Position numbers and translations under genes: made by a program
Assembly: GCA_910587285.1 (NCBI GenBank)
Contig: CAJULM010000009.1
Coordinates: 13,214-76,274 of the forward strand
From: an uncultured Oscillospiraceae bacterium
Lineage (GTDB): Bacteria > Bacillota > Clostridia > Oscillospirales > Oscillospiraceae
Length of the DNA stretch: 63,061 nucleotides
Direction: 5' to 3'
The notes under the pieces: model-generated
What the model was told of the DNA's origin: nothing
Databases searched by the model: none
Seen by the model: only the letters and a program-made list of their open reading frames with translations
In this document: positions 22,389 to 30,650 of the stretch, piece by piece
Layout of the letters: every line of letters starts with the position of its first letter
Numbering within the stretch: the first letter of the stretch is position 1

Positions 22389-23942
22389 GTGAAAGCAGCC
22401 ATTTACTGCCGCCTGTCCGAAGAGGACCGAAACAAGCAGTTTGAGGATCAGGACAGCAACAGCATTCAAAACCAAAAAGCCATGCTTTTGCAATACGCCA
22501 TGGCACAGCAGTGGGAAGTATATAACATTTACAGTGACGATGATTACACGGGTTCAGACCGAAACCGCCCAGAATTTCAGCGGCTTCTTCATGATGCCGA
22601 GCAGCGAAAATTTGATATCATCTTATGCAAAACTCAGTCCCGCTTCACCCGCGAATTGGAGCTGGTGGAAAAGTATATCCACGGCCTCTTCCCTCTCTGG
22701 GGCATCCGCTTTGTCAGCATTGTGGACAACGCCGACACCGCCAACAAGGGCAACAAAAAGTCCCGACAAATCAACGGCTTGGTCAACGAGTGGTATTTGG
22801 AGGATATGTCTGAAAACATCCGCAGCGTTCTCACCAATCGAAGGGAAAACGGCTTTCACATCGGCGCCTTTGCCCTCTATGGCTATCAAAAGGACCCCGA
22901 GCAAAAAGGCCATCTTATCGTGGACGAGGAGGCTGCCGCCGTTGTCCGGGAGGTGTTTATCCTCTTCTCCCAGGGCTATGGTAAGACGGCCATTGCCCGA
23001 ATGCTGAACGACCGGGGCATCCCCAACCCCACCGAATACAAGCGCCTCCACGGGTTACGCTATCAACAGCCCAAGCGGAAAAACAGCACCCTTTGGAAGT
23101 ACTTCGCCATTGCCGATATGCTGGAAAACGAAATCTATATCGGCAATATGGTGCAGGGAAAGTACGGCAGCGTGTCCTATAAGACGAAACAGAACAAGCC
23201 CCGTCCCAAAAGCGAGTGGTATCGCGTGGAGGGCACCCACGAACCGATCATTGACCGGGAGCTGTGGGACCGTGTTCAGACCATTCTGGCCCAACGGGCC
23301 AAGCCCTTCAGCGGCGGCTCCATCGGCCTGTTTGCCCGGAAGGTGCGCTGCGCCAACTGCGGCTATACCATGCGCTCCTCAAAAAATCGTGGCCGGCACT
23401 ATCTCCAGTGCTCCAACCGCCATGTGGCGAAAGACGCCTGTATCGGCTCTTTTATCGCGGTAGACAAGCTGGAGCACATCGTCATCGACGAATTGAACCG
23501 GCTCTCCGCAGAATATCTCGACAAAGACGAGCTGGAACGAAATCTTGAATTCTGTAATGACTTGAAATCCCAGCAAAAGCGTCTGCAAGACAGCTTGGCC
23601 GCCTATCAAAAAAAGATTGGGGAATACGCCAAGGGCATTCAAGAGCTGTACATGGACAAGGTAAAGGGAATTGTCAGCGAACAGGATTACATAGACATGA
23701 GCGCCAGCTTTTCAGCGGAAAAAGACCGGCTTCAGCAGCTGGCGGAACATACCCAGCATCAAATTTCCCAGCTGGATGCCCGGATGGAGGAGGGCGATCA
23801 CCGAAAAGCCATTGTGGAGCACTACGCCCACCTGGATCACCTGACCCGGGAAATGGTGGAGGCCCTCATCGACTACATCACCGTTGGCAAACGCGTTCCC
23901 GGGACGCAGGACATTCCCGTGGAAATTCATTGGAAATTTTAA
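22389..23942 (+). CDS. tnpX: Large serine recombinase, TnpX/TndX type
   Basis: A 517-aa site-specific recombinase expected to integrate and excise the element. The catalytic domain begins KAAIYCRLSEEDR (nucleophile Ser10), with CKTQSRFTRELELVEKYI following. The recombinase domain spans about 165-300. A zinc ribbon lies at about 318-360 (CANCGYTMRSS ... YLQCSNR). Then come a long coiled coil (about 385-470) and the end VPVEIHWKF. GTG 22389 follows GGAGGGACGAAC. The GA dinucleotide at both element ends is what TnpX/TndX use. It is 3.7 kb from the right end, with cargo between. Confidence 0.92.
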   Translation: MKAAIYCRLSEEDRNKQFEDQDSNSIQNQKAMLLQYAMAQQWEVYNIYSDDDYTGSDRNRPEFQRLLHDAEQRKFDIILCKTQSRFTRELELVEKYIHGLFPLWGIRFVSIVDNADTANKGNKKSRQINGLVNEWYLEDMSENIRSVLTNRRENGFHIGAFALYGYQKDPEQKGHLIVDEEAAAVVREVFILFSQGYGKTAIARMLNDRGIPNPTEYKRLHGLRYQQPKRKNSTLWKYFAIADMLENEIYIGNMVQGKYGSVSYKTKQNKPRPKSEWYRVEGTHEPIIDRELWDRVQTILAQRAKPFSGGSIGLFARKVRCANCGYTMRSSKNRGRHYLQCSNRHVAKDACIGSFIAVDKLEHIVIDELNRLSAEYLDKDELERNLEFCNDLKSQQKRLQDSLAAYQKKIGEYAKGIQELYMDKVKGIVSEQDYIDMSASFSAEKDRLQQLAEHTQHQISQLDARMEEGDHRKAIVEHYAHLDHLTREMVEALIDYITVGKRVPGTQDIPVEIHWKF

Positions 23943-23984
23943 AAGCGGCTCCAAACCTCGCTTAATTGGTTTTGAGCTGCTTTT
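23941..23984 (+). terminator. Terminator of tnpX
   Basis: 17-bp arms 23941-23957 and 23968-23984 with two mismatches, followed by TTTTTTT. It begins at the tnpX stop codon and also faces the stop of the converging hipA-like gene. Confidence 0.8.
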
Positions 23985-23988
23985 TTTA

Positions 23989-25122
23989 TTACGCCAGCAG
24001 CTTTCGAGCCCGAGCCCGCACCTGTTCCTCCACCATGCGCAGACGCTTTTCCGGGAGGTTATACCGGGGATGTTTTTTGAACTTGAAATCCAGCAGCCCC
24101 CGCAGACCCTGCCTCAGCTTTGGGGTCAGCGCATCCCTGGCCGTCCCCAGGAAATCGTCATAGACGCAGGGCATCAGGGTTTGAATATACTCCTCCAGCT
24201 CCCCTTCCCGCTTCCAGCAGTCCGTACCAGCGAAGTTGAACAGCCCGTTCCCGTGGTCAAAAAGCGGCGCGGGCGCGGTAATCTGATTGCTCCGGCTGTC
24301 GATCAGGAATCCAAAATTGCCAAAATGCCGGTCCACATTGCAGATCACCGCGTCAAATACCAGCATTTCATGGAGCGCGTCCACATACGGTTCCCCCAAA
24401 TTCTCATAATAGGCCCTCACTGCGGGCATCCCCCCTTGGGTCACCAGCCGGCCCACCGGCAGATAGCCCACATCCATGCTGGTAAACAACTCACAGGTGG
24501 AGCACAGCACGCCCTTCCACTTGGACAGGCCGTAGCGGATGGCGGTGACCCCCATGGCGGCGGCCACCTGGGCGGCATAATACTCAGAATACGGCTCATA
24601 CCCCGTGTTGGACGCGCCCATGGTTCCGCCCTTGTAAAGCGTCACCTTGCCGTCCACCCTGCGCCAGCACTTGGGCAGCATTCCGTTGGTGGTAAACTCA
24701 GGGCTGGAGCGCAGGGATGAGCGCAGACTGCTCCCATAGCCGGTAAAGGCCAGGGCCGCCAGCACATTGCTGAAGGGGTTCTCGTACAGATTATTTTTCG
24801 CAAATGTCCCGTTGTCCTCTTCCTCCACCACCCAATAACTGTCGTTAAGCGACAATCCTTTACACACCTTGATAATGCTCATGGGACGGTTCAAATTCAG
24901 GCCGCACTTTGACAGCAGGGAGTGGACATAGGCGCGGTTTTTGGGAATCGTCCTGTGCCGCAGCCAACGGCTCAGGCTCTCCGGCTTTAACTGTAAATCA
25001 AGCGGAAACAAGTGCTCCTGCCGGTTGTCATGCCACAGGATTTCAATTTCCGGGTCAATGCTGTCCATGGAAGCGGAAAAGCTCAGCAGCGGAATATCGT
25101 ATTGCTTCAAAATAAAATTCAC
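23989..25122 (-). CDS. HipA-like kinase domain protein, no HipB partner
   Basis: A 377-aa protein. NVDRHFGNFGFL (about residue 262) is the catalytic loop of HipA-type Ser/Thr kinases and LFDHGNGLF the metal-binding region. SKWKGVLCSTCELFTS lies in the middle. GTG 25122 is preceded by AGGGGGT. HipA toxins usually pair with an XRE antitoxin HipB; none is adjacent. Single-gene versions of this domain are common in gut Firmicutes and their target is unknown. Confidence 0.8.
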   Translation of the reverse strand: MNFILKQYDIPLLSFSASMDSIDPEIEILWHDNRQEHLFPLDLQLKPESLSRWLRHRTIPKNRAYVHSLLSKCGLNLNRPMSIIKVCKGLSLNDSYWVVEEEDNGTFAKNNLYENPFSNVLAALAFTGYGSSLRSSLRSSPEFTTNGMLPKCWRRVDGKVTLYKGGTMGASNTGYEPYSEYYAAQVAAAMGVTAIRYGLSKWKGVLCSTCELFTSMDVGYLPVGRLVTQGGMPAVRAYYENLGEPYVDALHEMLVFDAVICNVDRHFGNFGFLIDSRSNQITAPAPLFDHGNGLFNFAGTDCWKREGELEEYIQTLMPCVYDDFLGTARDALTPKLRQGLRGLLDFKFKKHPRYNLPEKRLRMVEEQVRARARKLLA

Positions 25123-25143
25123 AGACGCACCCCCTTTTTAGGC

Positions 25144-25149
25144 ATTATA
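25144..25149 (-). promoter_or_regulatory. Extended -10 of the hipA-like gene
   Basis: TGCTATAAT on the minus strand, about 22 bp before the GTG start. No clear -35 is seen, as is usual for extended -10 promoters. Confidence 0.5.
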
Positions 25150-25188
25150 GCACACTTTTCCTTCCAAGCATACCCTTTTTTAGAGTTT

Positions 25189-25223
25189 AAGCGGACTGAC
25201 CCAACCGGGTCAGTCCGCTTTTT
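25189..25223 (+). terminator. Plus-strand terminator between hipA-like gene and coiled-coil gene
   Basis: A perfect 14-bp stem (25189-25202, 25207-25220) with an AACC loop, then TTT. No plus-strand gene ends here, so it either insulates the downstream genes or ends an antisense RNA over the hipA-like 5' end. Confidence 0.7.
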
Positions 25224-25257
25224 GGCGTCCGAGGCAAACCTATTCAGGCTGAATTTA

Positions 25258-25286
25258 TTGATTTATGCCCACATTTATGCTATACT
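25258..25286 (+). promoter_or_regulatory. Sigma-A promoter of the 76-aa gene
   Basis: TTGATT, 17 bp, TATACT with TG before the -10; 37 bp upstream of the ATG. Confidence 0.7.
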
Positions 25287-25322
25287 CATCGGCACAAGCA
25301 AAAAATAAAATTTGGTGGTTTC

Positions 25323-25553
25323 ATGGATAACTTACCTATCAACTCCTATCAGGCGCAAGAAAATTCTGATATTCCCCCTTGTCAAAACCTGGAGCTTGGT
25401 CTTGCGGAGATCGACCGCATCCTTCACCAAATGCTCCTGCTGGCCGAGCTGTCTGCCAGTGACAGCAGCCTGGACAGGCGTAGCCTTCAAAAAGGACTGG
25501 AGCGTATGCAAGACAAGATCAACCGCATTGCGGATCAGATAGAAACGAAATGA
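25323..25553 (+). CDS. Small coiled-coil protein, unknown
   Basis: A 76-aa acidic protein, unrecognised. Residues about 22-75 form a predicted coiled coil (LGLAEIDRILHQMLLLAEL, then RMQDKINRIADQIE). A weak GGTGG lies before ATG 25323, but its own promoter is good. It stands alone between two promoters just upstream of the Septu-like pair and could be a regulator or accessory factor; this is only positional. Confidence 0.6.
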   Translation: MDNLPINSYQAQENSDIPPCQNLELGLAEIDRILHQMLLLAELSASDSSLDRRSLQKGLERMQDKINRIADQIETK

Positions 25554-25620
25554 CCTCAGAGCAGTTTACTTTTGTAAGATCTCGGCAAATGAAAAAGTCA
25601 GTAAAAACAGTGAAATCCGC

Positions 25621-25649
25621 TTGTTTTTCCGTGCCAAACAACGTATACT
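25621..25649 (+). promoter_or_regulatory. Sigma-A promoter of the Septu-like operon
   Basis: TTGTTT, 17 bp, TATACT, 28 bp upstream of the ATPase start. Confidence 0.7.
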
Positions 25650-25677
25650 CAAGTCAACAAACACAGGAGGAACGGCT

Positions 25678-26913
25678 ATGGAACCGACCTTTTTAACTGG
25701 AATTCACATTCACAAGGTTCGTCATTTAGAGAATATTGATATTCCGTTGTCCGCTGCTGCCCGTAAAAATCTAATTCTTACTGGAAAAAACGGGAGCGGA
25801 AAGACAAGTGTTTTGACTGCGCTCATTTCGCACTTTGAGTATGTTCTGTCCAATTCTTATGCGCCAATGGACAAGTGCCAGAATTCAATCAAATATAATT
25901 TGAAACAAATTGAACAGGCAGATGACACTGAAGCGGGAAAGCACAAAAAGGCAGAGGCGCAGAAAAGTTTGAAGATGTGGCAAACAGACCTTTCCCGCTG
26001 GACAGACGGAGCGGTTCCTGAGTACACATCATTAGAGTCCCTGCGGGAAAAATATTTTGCAGGTCAATTCATATTTGCCCGCTTTGAGGATGTCCGTAAT
26101 AGCAAGGTAGACATTTCTAGCGACATTACCAAAGTAAATTTGCGCCCCATTTATAAGCTATCCGACAAACCCGTTCGTCAATTAGCAAAATACATGGCCA
26201 GTCTAAAGGCGACACAGGCTTTTGCAAAAACGGAAGGAACCCCCAAACGCGCCCAGGAAATTGAGAACTGGTTCCAACGGTTTGAAGCCGTTTTACGCAA
26301 GATTTACGGCGATGATTCACTGAAACTTCACTTCGACATTGAAACCTTCCAGTTCTCAATTCTGATGAACAATCGGGAACCTTTTGATTTCAACACAATG
26401 TCCGCAGGATATGCCGCGGTGTTTGACATTATCGGCGACCTCATGATGCGCATGGAATCCCAGCGCAGCTACGATCTGGAGGGGATTGTCCTCATTGATG
26501 AGATTGAAACACACCTCCATGTTGAACTTCAAAAGCAAATCGTGCCCATCCTTACAGGGCTCTTTCCCAATATCCAGTTCATCATGACCACCCACTCCCC
26601 CTTCATCCTCAATTCAGCTTCCAATGCTGTAATCTATGACCTTGAAAAGCATACGCTGGTAGAAAACGGTTTGACTAATCTCCCCTATGAGGGTATTGTG
26701 GAAAGCTATTTTGGTGTGGACCTTCTCTCCCAGAAATTGCGTGAGAAGTTTGAGCAATACCGCACACTCGTGCAAAAAGATCATTTAACCGATGAAGATT
26801 TCGCCGTGGCCGCCGAGTTAGAACTGTATCTGGACGAGGTCCCCGACTATCTTGCCTTGGATTTTGCCACTGAATACAGCCGTCTCAAGCTGGAACTTGC
26901 CAACAGGGGGTAA
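25678..26913 (+). CDS. ptuA: AAA/ABC-type ATPase, PtuA-like (Septu defence)
   Basis: A 411-aa ATPase of the SMC/OLD-like group. Walker A is TGKNGSGKTS (about 34-43), a coiled insert follows, the ABC-signature-like NTMSAGYAAVFD is about 240, Walker B is GIVLIDEIETHLH (about 270), and TTHSPF is the H-loop. ATG 25678 follows AGGAGG. An HNH gene begins 5 bp after the stop. An ATPase plus HNH pair of this kind is the Septu (PtuA/PtuB) anti-phage layout, in which PtuB degrades nucleic acid under ATPase control. No retron RT is nearby. Confidence 0.78.
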   Translation: MEPTFLTGIHIHKVRHLENIDIPLSAAARKNLILTGKNGSGKTSVLTALISHFEYVLSNSYAPMDKCQNSIKYNLKQIEQADDTEAGKHKKAEAQKSLKMWQTDLSRWTDGAVPEYTSLESLREKYFAGQFIFARFEDVRNSKVDISSDITKVNLRPIYKLSDKPVRQLAKYMASLKATQAFAKTEGTPKRAQEIENWFQRFEAVLRKIYGDDSLKLHFDIETFQFSILMNNREPFDFNTMSAGYAAVFDIIGDLMMRMESQRSYDLEGIVLIDEIETHLHVELQKQIVPILTGLFPNIQFIMTTHSPFILNSASNAVIYDLEKHTLVENGLTNLPYEGIVESYFGVDLLSQKLREKFEQYRTLVQKDHLTDEDFAVAAELELYLDEVPDYLALDFATEYSRLKLELANRG

Positions 26914-26918
26914 TATCT

Positions 26919-27578
26919 ATGGTCAAGATAGAGAGAACCCCAATCCCTCCTGCGTCTTTAGCGGTAGAAAAGCAAAAGGCTTGCGGCAGTTATACGAAGC
27001 CGGATGTCACAGAACAGCTCAGTCAAGATTTTCATAACAAGTGCTATCTCTGTGAGATTTCCCCTCCACACGGAATTGAAGTTGAGCATCTGCGGCCCCA
27101 TGGCGGCAATATAGACCGCAAATTTGATTGGACCAATCTTTTTCTGGCTTGTTCCCACTGTAATTCTTTGAAAAACCAGGCCAAATACCATGATATGATT
27201 CTTGATTGCTGCAAAGTTGAGCCGGAAAATATCCTCGATTATCAGCTTGCAAATGGGCACGTCTGTGTTTGTCCATTGGCCCAAGTGCCAGAAAAAGAGG
27301 CCGTTTTAACAGCTGACTTGCTGACCGCTTGTTTTGAGCATACAAACACAGGGATACGGGAGCAGGAGTGCAAAATCAGAATAGACGAGCTGAGCAAAAC
27401 CATGGATTCGCTCTATAAGCAGTTACATGAATATCAATCAACTGCATCTAAGAAGAGTCTGCGGGCTCTGCGCGGAATGCTCAGCCGTACATACAAGTTC
27501 GCGGGATTCACTCGCGCATATGTGCGGACACATTTGGAAACATACCCTGACCTTGCAGAATATGTTCAGTTGCAGTAA
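26919..27578 (+). CDS. ptuB: HNH endonuclease, PtuB-like (Septu defence)
   Basis: A 219-aa HNH nuclease. KCYLCE and ACSHCN are the two zinc-binding CxxC motifs, with EVEHLRPH between them carrying the catalytic His, and FDWTNLFLAC the expected Asn. GGGGGT precedes the ATG, 5 bp after the ATPase stop. The gene ends 44 bp before the right att crossover, so it is the last gene of the element. Confidence 0.82.
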   Translation: MVKIERTPIPPASLAVEKQKACGSYTKPDVTEQLSQDFHNKCYLCEISPPHGIEVEHLRPHGGNIDRKFDWTNLFLACSHCNSLKNQAKYHDMILDCCKVEPENILDYQLANGHVCVCPLAQVPEKEAVLTADLLTACFEHTNTGIREQECKIRIDELSKTMDSLYKQLHEYQSTASKKSLRALRGMLSRTYKFAGFTRAYVRTHLETYPDLAEYVQLQ

Positions 27579-27592
27579 CATCAGACAAACCC

Positions 27593-27650
27593 ACAAATGT
27601 TGTCCTTGCAAGGTCGCCGCAGAACAAAAAGCCCGCCTAACCTATGATAA
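27593..27650 (+). other. attR of the mobile element
   Basis: Crossover GA at 27622-27623 in GCAGA. On the element side ATGTTGTCCTTGCAAGG then TCGCC mirrors the left end. On the other side cotJC coding resumes at once (GAA CAA AAA GCC). Confidence 0.85.
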
Positions 27651-27769
27651 TATTCTCCGCCTGTCCGACGACCCGGACGTCAACGATGTGATTCGTTTCC
27701 TCCGCGAGCGTGAGATCGTCCACTTCCAGCGCTTTGGCGAACCGCATCAAACAGCAACGAATGGATTCA
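27624..27769 (+). pseudogene. cotJC: cotJC, 3' part, beyond the mobile element
   Basis: This continues CotJC from the split Glu codon: EQKARLTYDNILRLSDDPD, then RFLREREIVHFQRFGE, carrying the C-terminal metal-site Glu/His. Homology in this frame ends at 27741. The next bases read RIKQQRMDS in the +1 frame, like a CotJC tail, so a small deletion is likely. Joined to the 5' part the frame would encode 197 aa, ending at 27810 with a foreign tail antisense to the next gene. Confidence 0.88.
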
Positions 27770-27774
27770 GCCCG

Positions 27775-29268
27775 TCATATGTTCCAGTTTATCCTGATTT
27801 TATTCTGTGAAGCAATAATACTTTTTATCAAGCTGTTTGCAACAATGATCCTATCGCATAGCGAGACCTTTTCCCAGTTGTCCAGATAGCCCGGGATGCT
27901 GTTCACACGATAAGCGTCCTCCTGTTCAGGCTGCGCGGCTTTTATGCTCAGCCTCTTTTTCTCCGTGTCCAGCAGGATTGCTTGGGCATTGATATCTTCC
28001 ATATCCGCTTCGCCGGCCTGTGGAATCTTCTGTAGCAGCGAGTTGATCTCTTGGTCAATCTGTTTGATCCTCGCGTTCAGCCTGGCTCTCTCAAGCCCTC
28101 TACTTCCCTGCTCCACCTTTGATATGGCATTAAACTTCCCCAGCTTTTCCCTGATCTCCTCAAATATGAGCTTCTCCACGGCGTCCGCATCTAAGGAGCC
28201 AAAACCGCATTTACCCATGCACAGATAGTAGCGGTTGTCCATCTTTGTCTTGCAATGATATACCTTGACTGAAAGCAGGGCCCCGCACTGCACACACCTC
28301 ATCTTCCCTGTCAGCCAGCTTGTTTTGGCCTTTCCCGGCCGCACCGCTTCGGAACCCTTTAAACATTTGCTGCGGCATTTGATCCAGACCTCAGAGCTGA
28401 CAACGCCCTCATGGGGAGCCAAAACTAATATGTGCCCTTCCAGTGAAAGCGTCTTTCGCGTTTCATTGGTTCCGGTGTACAGATATGCTCCAGTTCTTCC
28501 GCTGAAATCCTCTAACGAATTGATGATGTTCGTTCCCTGCCCCTTGAAAAACTCATATAGCCGATAGTCTGCCCTGACATAGCACGGGTTGACAATCATA
28601 TCTCGAATTTGGCTCCGGGTGAACGGCCTCCCTGTTCGGCTCTTGATTTTACCCGTTGCTAAACTGCGTTCAACATCGCCTAACGAAATGTGAGGCTGTG
28701 CATACATTGAAAATATTGTCCGCACAATTTCCATTTCCTCTGGCGCCGGTGCATATATTTTTCCCATAACCCCATCGACAACTGCTTCTTTCAAACCAAA
28801 GCCAAAGGGAACCTTCCCTCCCATATACAACCCATGCCTGCTGCGAGCTTGATAGGCATCTTTCACCCTTTGCTGGATGGTCTCCCGTTCCAGCTGGGCA
28901 AAAATCATTACAATCATCAGCATCGCTTTTCCAATGGGCGTGGCTGTGTCGAACTTCTCCATCGTGCTGACAAAATCCACGCCATGCCTCTGGAATTCCT
29001 CGATTACACCGACAAAATCCAGGACAGAGCGGCTGATCCGGTCTAAGCGATAAACGATAACCCGGCGAATCCTTCCGTCCATAATATCGGCCATCATTTT
29101 CTGAAAGGCGGGGCGGTCTGTGTTTTTGCCGCTGTATCCTCTATCTGTGTATACTTTGACACACTCTCCTGTCGCTTCCCGTCTGCAAAATTCAGCCTGG
29201 CTGTCCACAGATATGCTGTCCGCTCGATCCACCGACTGTCGCGTATAGATTGCTTCCATCAGCTCCAT
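27775..29268 (-). CDS. Second large serine recombinase
   Basis: A 497-aa recombinase with nucleophile Ser in AIYTRQSVDRADS, then YRLDRISRSVLDFVGVIEEF and a recombinase domain; zinc ribbon CVQCGALLSV ... CMGKCGFGS (about 340-380); short coiled coil; end NKIRINWNI. ATG 29268 follows AAAGGAG by 6 bases. Its stop is 6 bp from the cotJC remnant. It is not close to TnpX in sequence. It may be the core of a small element that removed the last codons of cotJC. Confidence 0.92.
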   Translation of the reverse strand: MELMEAIYTRQSVDRADSISVDSQAEFCRREATGECVKVYTDRGYSGKNTDRPAFQKMMADIMDGRIRRVIVYRLDRISRSVLDFVGVIEEFQRHGVDFVSTMEKFDTATPIGKAMLMIVMIFAQLERETIQQRVKDAYQARSRHGLYMGGKVPFGFGLKEAVVDGVMGKIYAPAPEEMEIVRTIFSMYAQPHISLGDVERSLATGKIKSRTGRPFTRSQIRDMIVNPCYVRADYRLYEFFKGQGTNIINSLEDFSGRTGAYLYTGTNETRKTLSLEGHILVLAPHEGVVSSEVWIKCRSKCLKGSEAVRPGKAKTSWLTGKMRCVQCGALLSVKVYHCKTKMDNRYYLCMGKCGFGSLDADAVEKLIFEEIREKLGKFNAISKVEQGSRGLERARLNARIKQIDQEINSLLQKIPQAGEADMEDINAQAILLDTEKKRLSIKAAQPEQEDAYRVNSIPGYLDNWEKVSLCDRIIVANSLIKSIIASQNKIRINWNI

Positions 29269-29341
29269 TCGCCGCTCCTTTCTCCACAAAAATGAACGGA
29301 GCGGTTTTCCCCCATTCTTCAAGGGTCCCCGCTCCGGCAAT

Positions 29342-29512
29342 TCAAAGTGATTCCGTCATATATTTGCAAAATACATCGTATAGCTGTTCTTCTATTCTTC
29401 TCCTCACCTCTTCCCGCTCCTCCAAAGAATAGACCGGGGTTACATTCTCTACAAGAATCGTTCTGTCACGATAAGGCCGCTCATGTGTACTGGTTTCAAA
29501 CGCCTCAGCCAC
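29342..29512 (-). CDS. 56-aa protein upstream of the second recombinase
   Basis: A GTG-started frame (MAEAFETSTHERPYRDRTIL, then VENVTPVYSLEEREEVRRRI and a helical end CKYMTESL). AAAGGAGAGGGG precedes it. It ends 73 bp before the recombinase start and shares its direction. The middle part, with a short strand then a charged helix, looks like natural protein. Similar small frames often precede large serine recombinases; function unknown. Confidence 0.6.
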   Translation of the reverse strand: MAEAFETSTHERPYRDRTILVENVTPVYSLEEREEVRRRIEEQLYDVFCKYMTESL

Positions 29513-29618
29513 TGCATCCCCTCTCCTTTCAGCGCCATCCGCCGTTGAAAGATATTATTCAATCGCAGCATCCAATATTCCCGCCAATCTGCGTTTTGAG
29601 ACATTCCCAGACAAAAAC

Positions 29619-29643
29619 AAGCGGCAGCTTTTCGCTGCCGCTT
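29619..29643 (-). terminator. Terminator of the first sleB-like gene
   Basis: AAGCGGCAGC/GCTGCCGCTT, 5-base loop, then GTTTTTGTC on the minus strand; 12 bp past the stop codon. Confidence 0.85.
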
Positions 29644-29654
29644 CTTTCTCGTTC

Positions 29655-30614
29655 TCATGCGTAAAACGCATGGGCTCCAATCGTAGTCACATAGGTGCGA
29701 TGACGGGACGCATAGCAGGGCATCCCAGCTCGGTTGAAGAACAGGGCCGTGGGAACCACCTGAGCGCCGTCCATCACCAGCTTTGCCGCAATGATGGAAT
29801 CTACATCGGGGTCACAATGAATGGATCCGCTGCTCGCCGGGGTAAACTGATTCTTCTGGAACAGCACCTCATAGATCGTATCCGGGAACCTCGGGTTGTT
29901 CACACGGTTCATCACCACATTGCCCACAGCCAGTTGACCTTCCAACGGCTGATTCGCACTCTCTGCGCTGATAATGCGGGATAACCAGTAAAGGGTATCG
30001 CTGTCGTAATAGTAATCTCCGGGAATCAGGTAGGCGCTGGCGCCCTCCTGATGGTCCAACAGAACCGTTTGCTCCACGCTGTCAAAGCTCACGGAAAGAT
30101 TGAACACCTTTGCCAACACCCGAACGGGCACGGCAACAGAATCGTTCAGCAGAACCAAACCATCCTCTGCATAGAGATAGCGGCCATTGGCCACAATACA
30201 GGATGCCCCGATAAACGCCGTCAGGTTCAAGGTCTCCTCCACCACATTGGCGGTAGGCTCAGCCTCCGCGTCTAACTCGGCGGAAAATTCCCCGTCCTGC
30301 GTCATGTCCACTACCTCAATGACATGGGAGGCATTCACCGTAACCATCCCGTACTCCTCCTCCACCATGGCCTCTGGGTCCAGCAGGGATACGAAGGAGC
30401 TCACCGTCACGTAGCAAACGCCGTCTCGGAACTCATACTCTACAGACTGAACAGGCTCCCCATCCAGCATGATGGAGGACTGTTCTTCGGTCTCCACGCT
30501 CTCCTCCACCACTTCCTCCGGTTCCAGTTCAGGAAGGGGCGCGGCCAGCGCGGGCAGGATGAAGCTCACGACAGCGAGGGTGGCCAGCAATAAACTGACT
30601 GCTCGTTTTTTCAT
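29655..30614 (-). CDS. Secreted cell-wall hydrolase, SleB-like, with copper-amine-oxidase-like repeat domain
   Basis: A 319-aa exported protein. The signal peptide runs to about residue 25 (LATLAVVSFILPALAAP). An acidic linker and a copper-amine-oxidase N-terminal-like domain with VAVPVRVLAKVFNLSVSF (about 168-188) follow. The C-terminal Hydrolase_2 domain (about 205-319) has WLSRIISAESANQPLEGQ with the catalytic Glu, then VVMNRVNNPRFPDTIYEVL. SleB enzymes cleave cortex peptidoglycan, but the sigma-A-type promoter and the adhesive domain fit a vegetative wall hydrolase too. Confidence 0.88.
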   Translation of the reverse strand: MKKRAVSLLLATLAVVSFILPALAAPLPELEPEEVVEESVETEEQSSIMLDGEPVQSVEYEFRDGVCYVTVSSFVSLLDPEAMVEEEYGMVTVNASHVIEVVDMTQDGEFSAELDAEAEPTANVVEETLNLTAFIGASCIVANGRYLYAEDGLVLLNDSVAVPVRVLAKVFNLSVSFDSVEQTVLLDHQEGASAYLIPGDYYYDSDTLYWLSRIISAESANQPLEGQLAVGNVVMNRVNNPRFPDTIYEVLFQKNQFTPASSGSIHCDPDVDSIIAAKLVMDGAQVVPTALFFNRAGMPCYASRHRTYVTTIGAHAFYA

Positions 30615-30630
30615 GAAATCTCTCCTTATT

Positions 30631-30650
30631 ACAATTTGCTTTCAAATTGT
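30631..30650. repeat. 8-bp inverted repeat in the sleB-like leader
   Basis: ACAATTTG and CAAATTGT with a 4-base spacer, between the -10 and the ribosome site. Confidence 0.5.

Larger units (their letters stand above)
11257..27622. mobile_element. Tn4451-like integrative mobilizable element, 16.4 kb, in cotJC
   Basis: The boundaries come from three independent signs: cotJC is split at 11258/27624 with perfect frame continuity (M-A-A-E-Q-K-A-R on joining); both ends share GCAGA; and the ends form an inverted repeat whose symmetry centre is exactly the shared GA. A GA crossover is the rule for TnpX (Tn4451) and TndX (Tn5397). The element encodes tnpW/tnpX, an excisionase-like HTH, mobC and a relaxase, and cargo including defence-type genes. 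Gene composition is mosaic: 18.8-22.1 kb is AT-rich, the amidoligase part GC-rich. Confidence 0.88.

Noticed and set aside
27427..27810. A 127-codon plus-strand frame as one gene
   Set aside because: Its first 60 codons are the off-frame reading of the HNH nuclease gene; the rest is the cotJC remnant. It only looks continuous because the junction has no stop.
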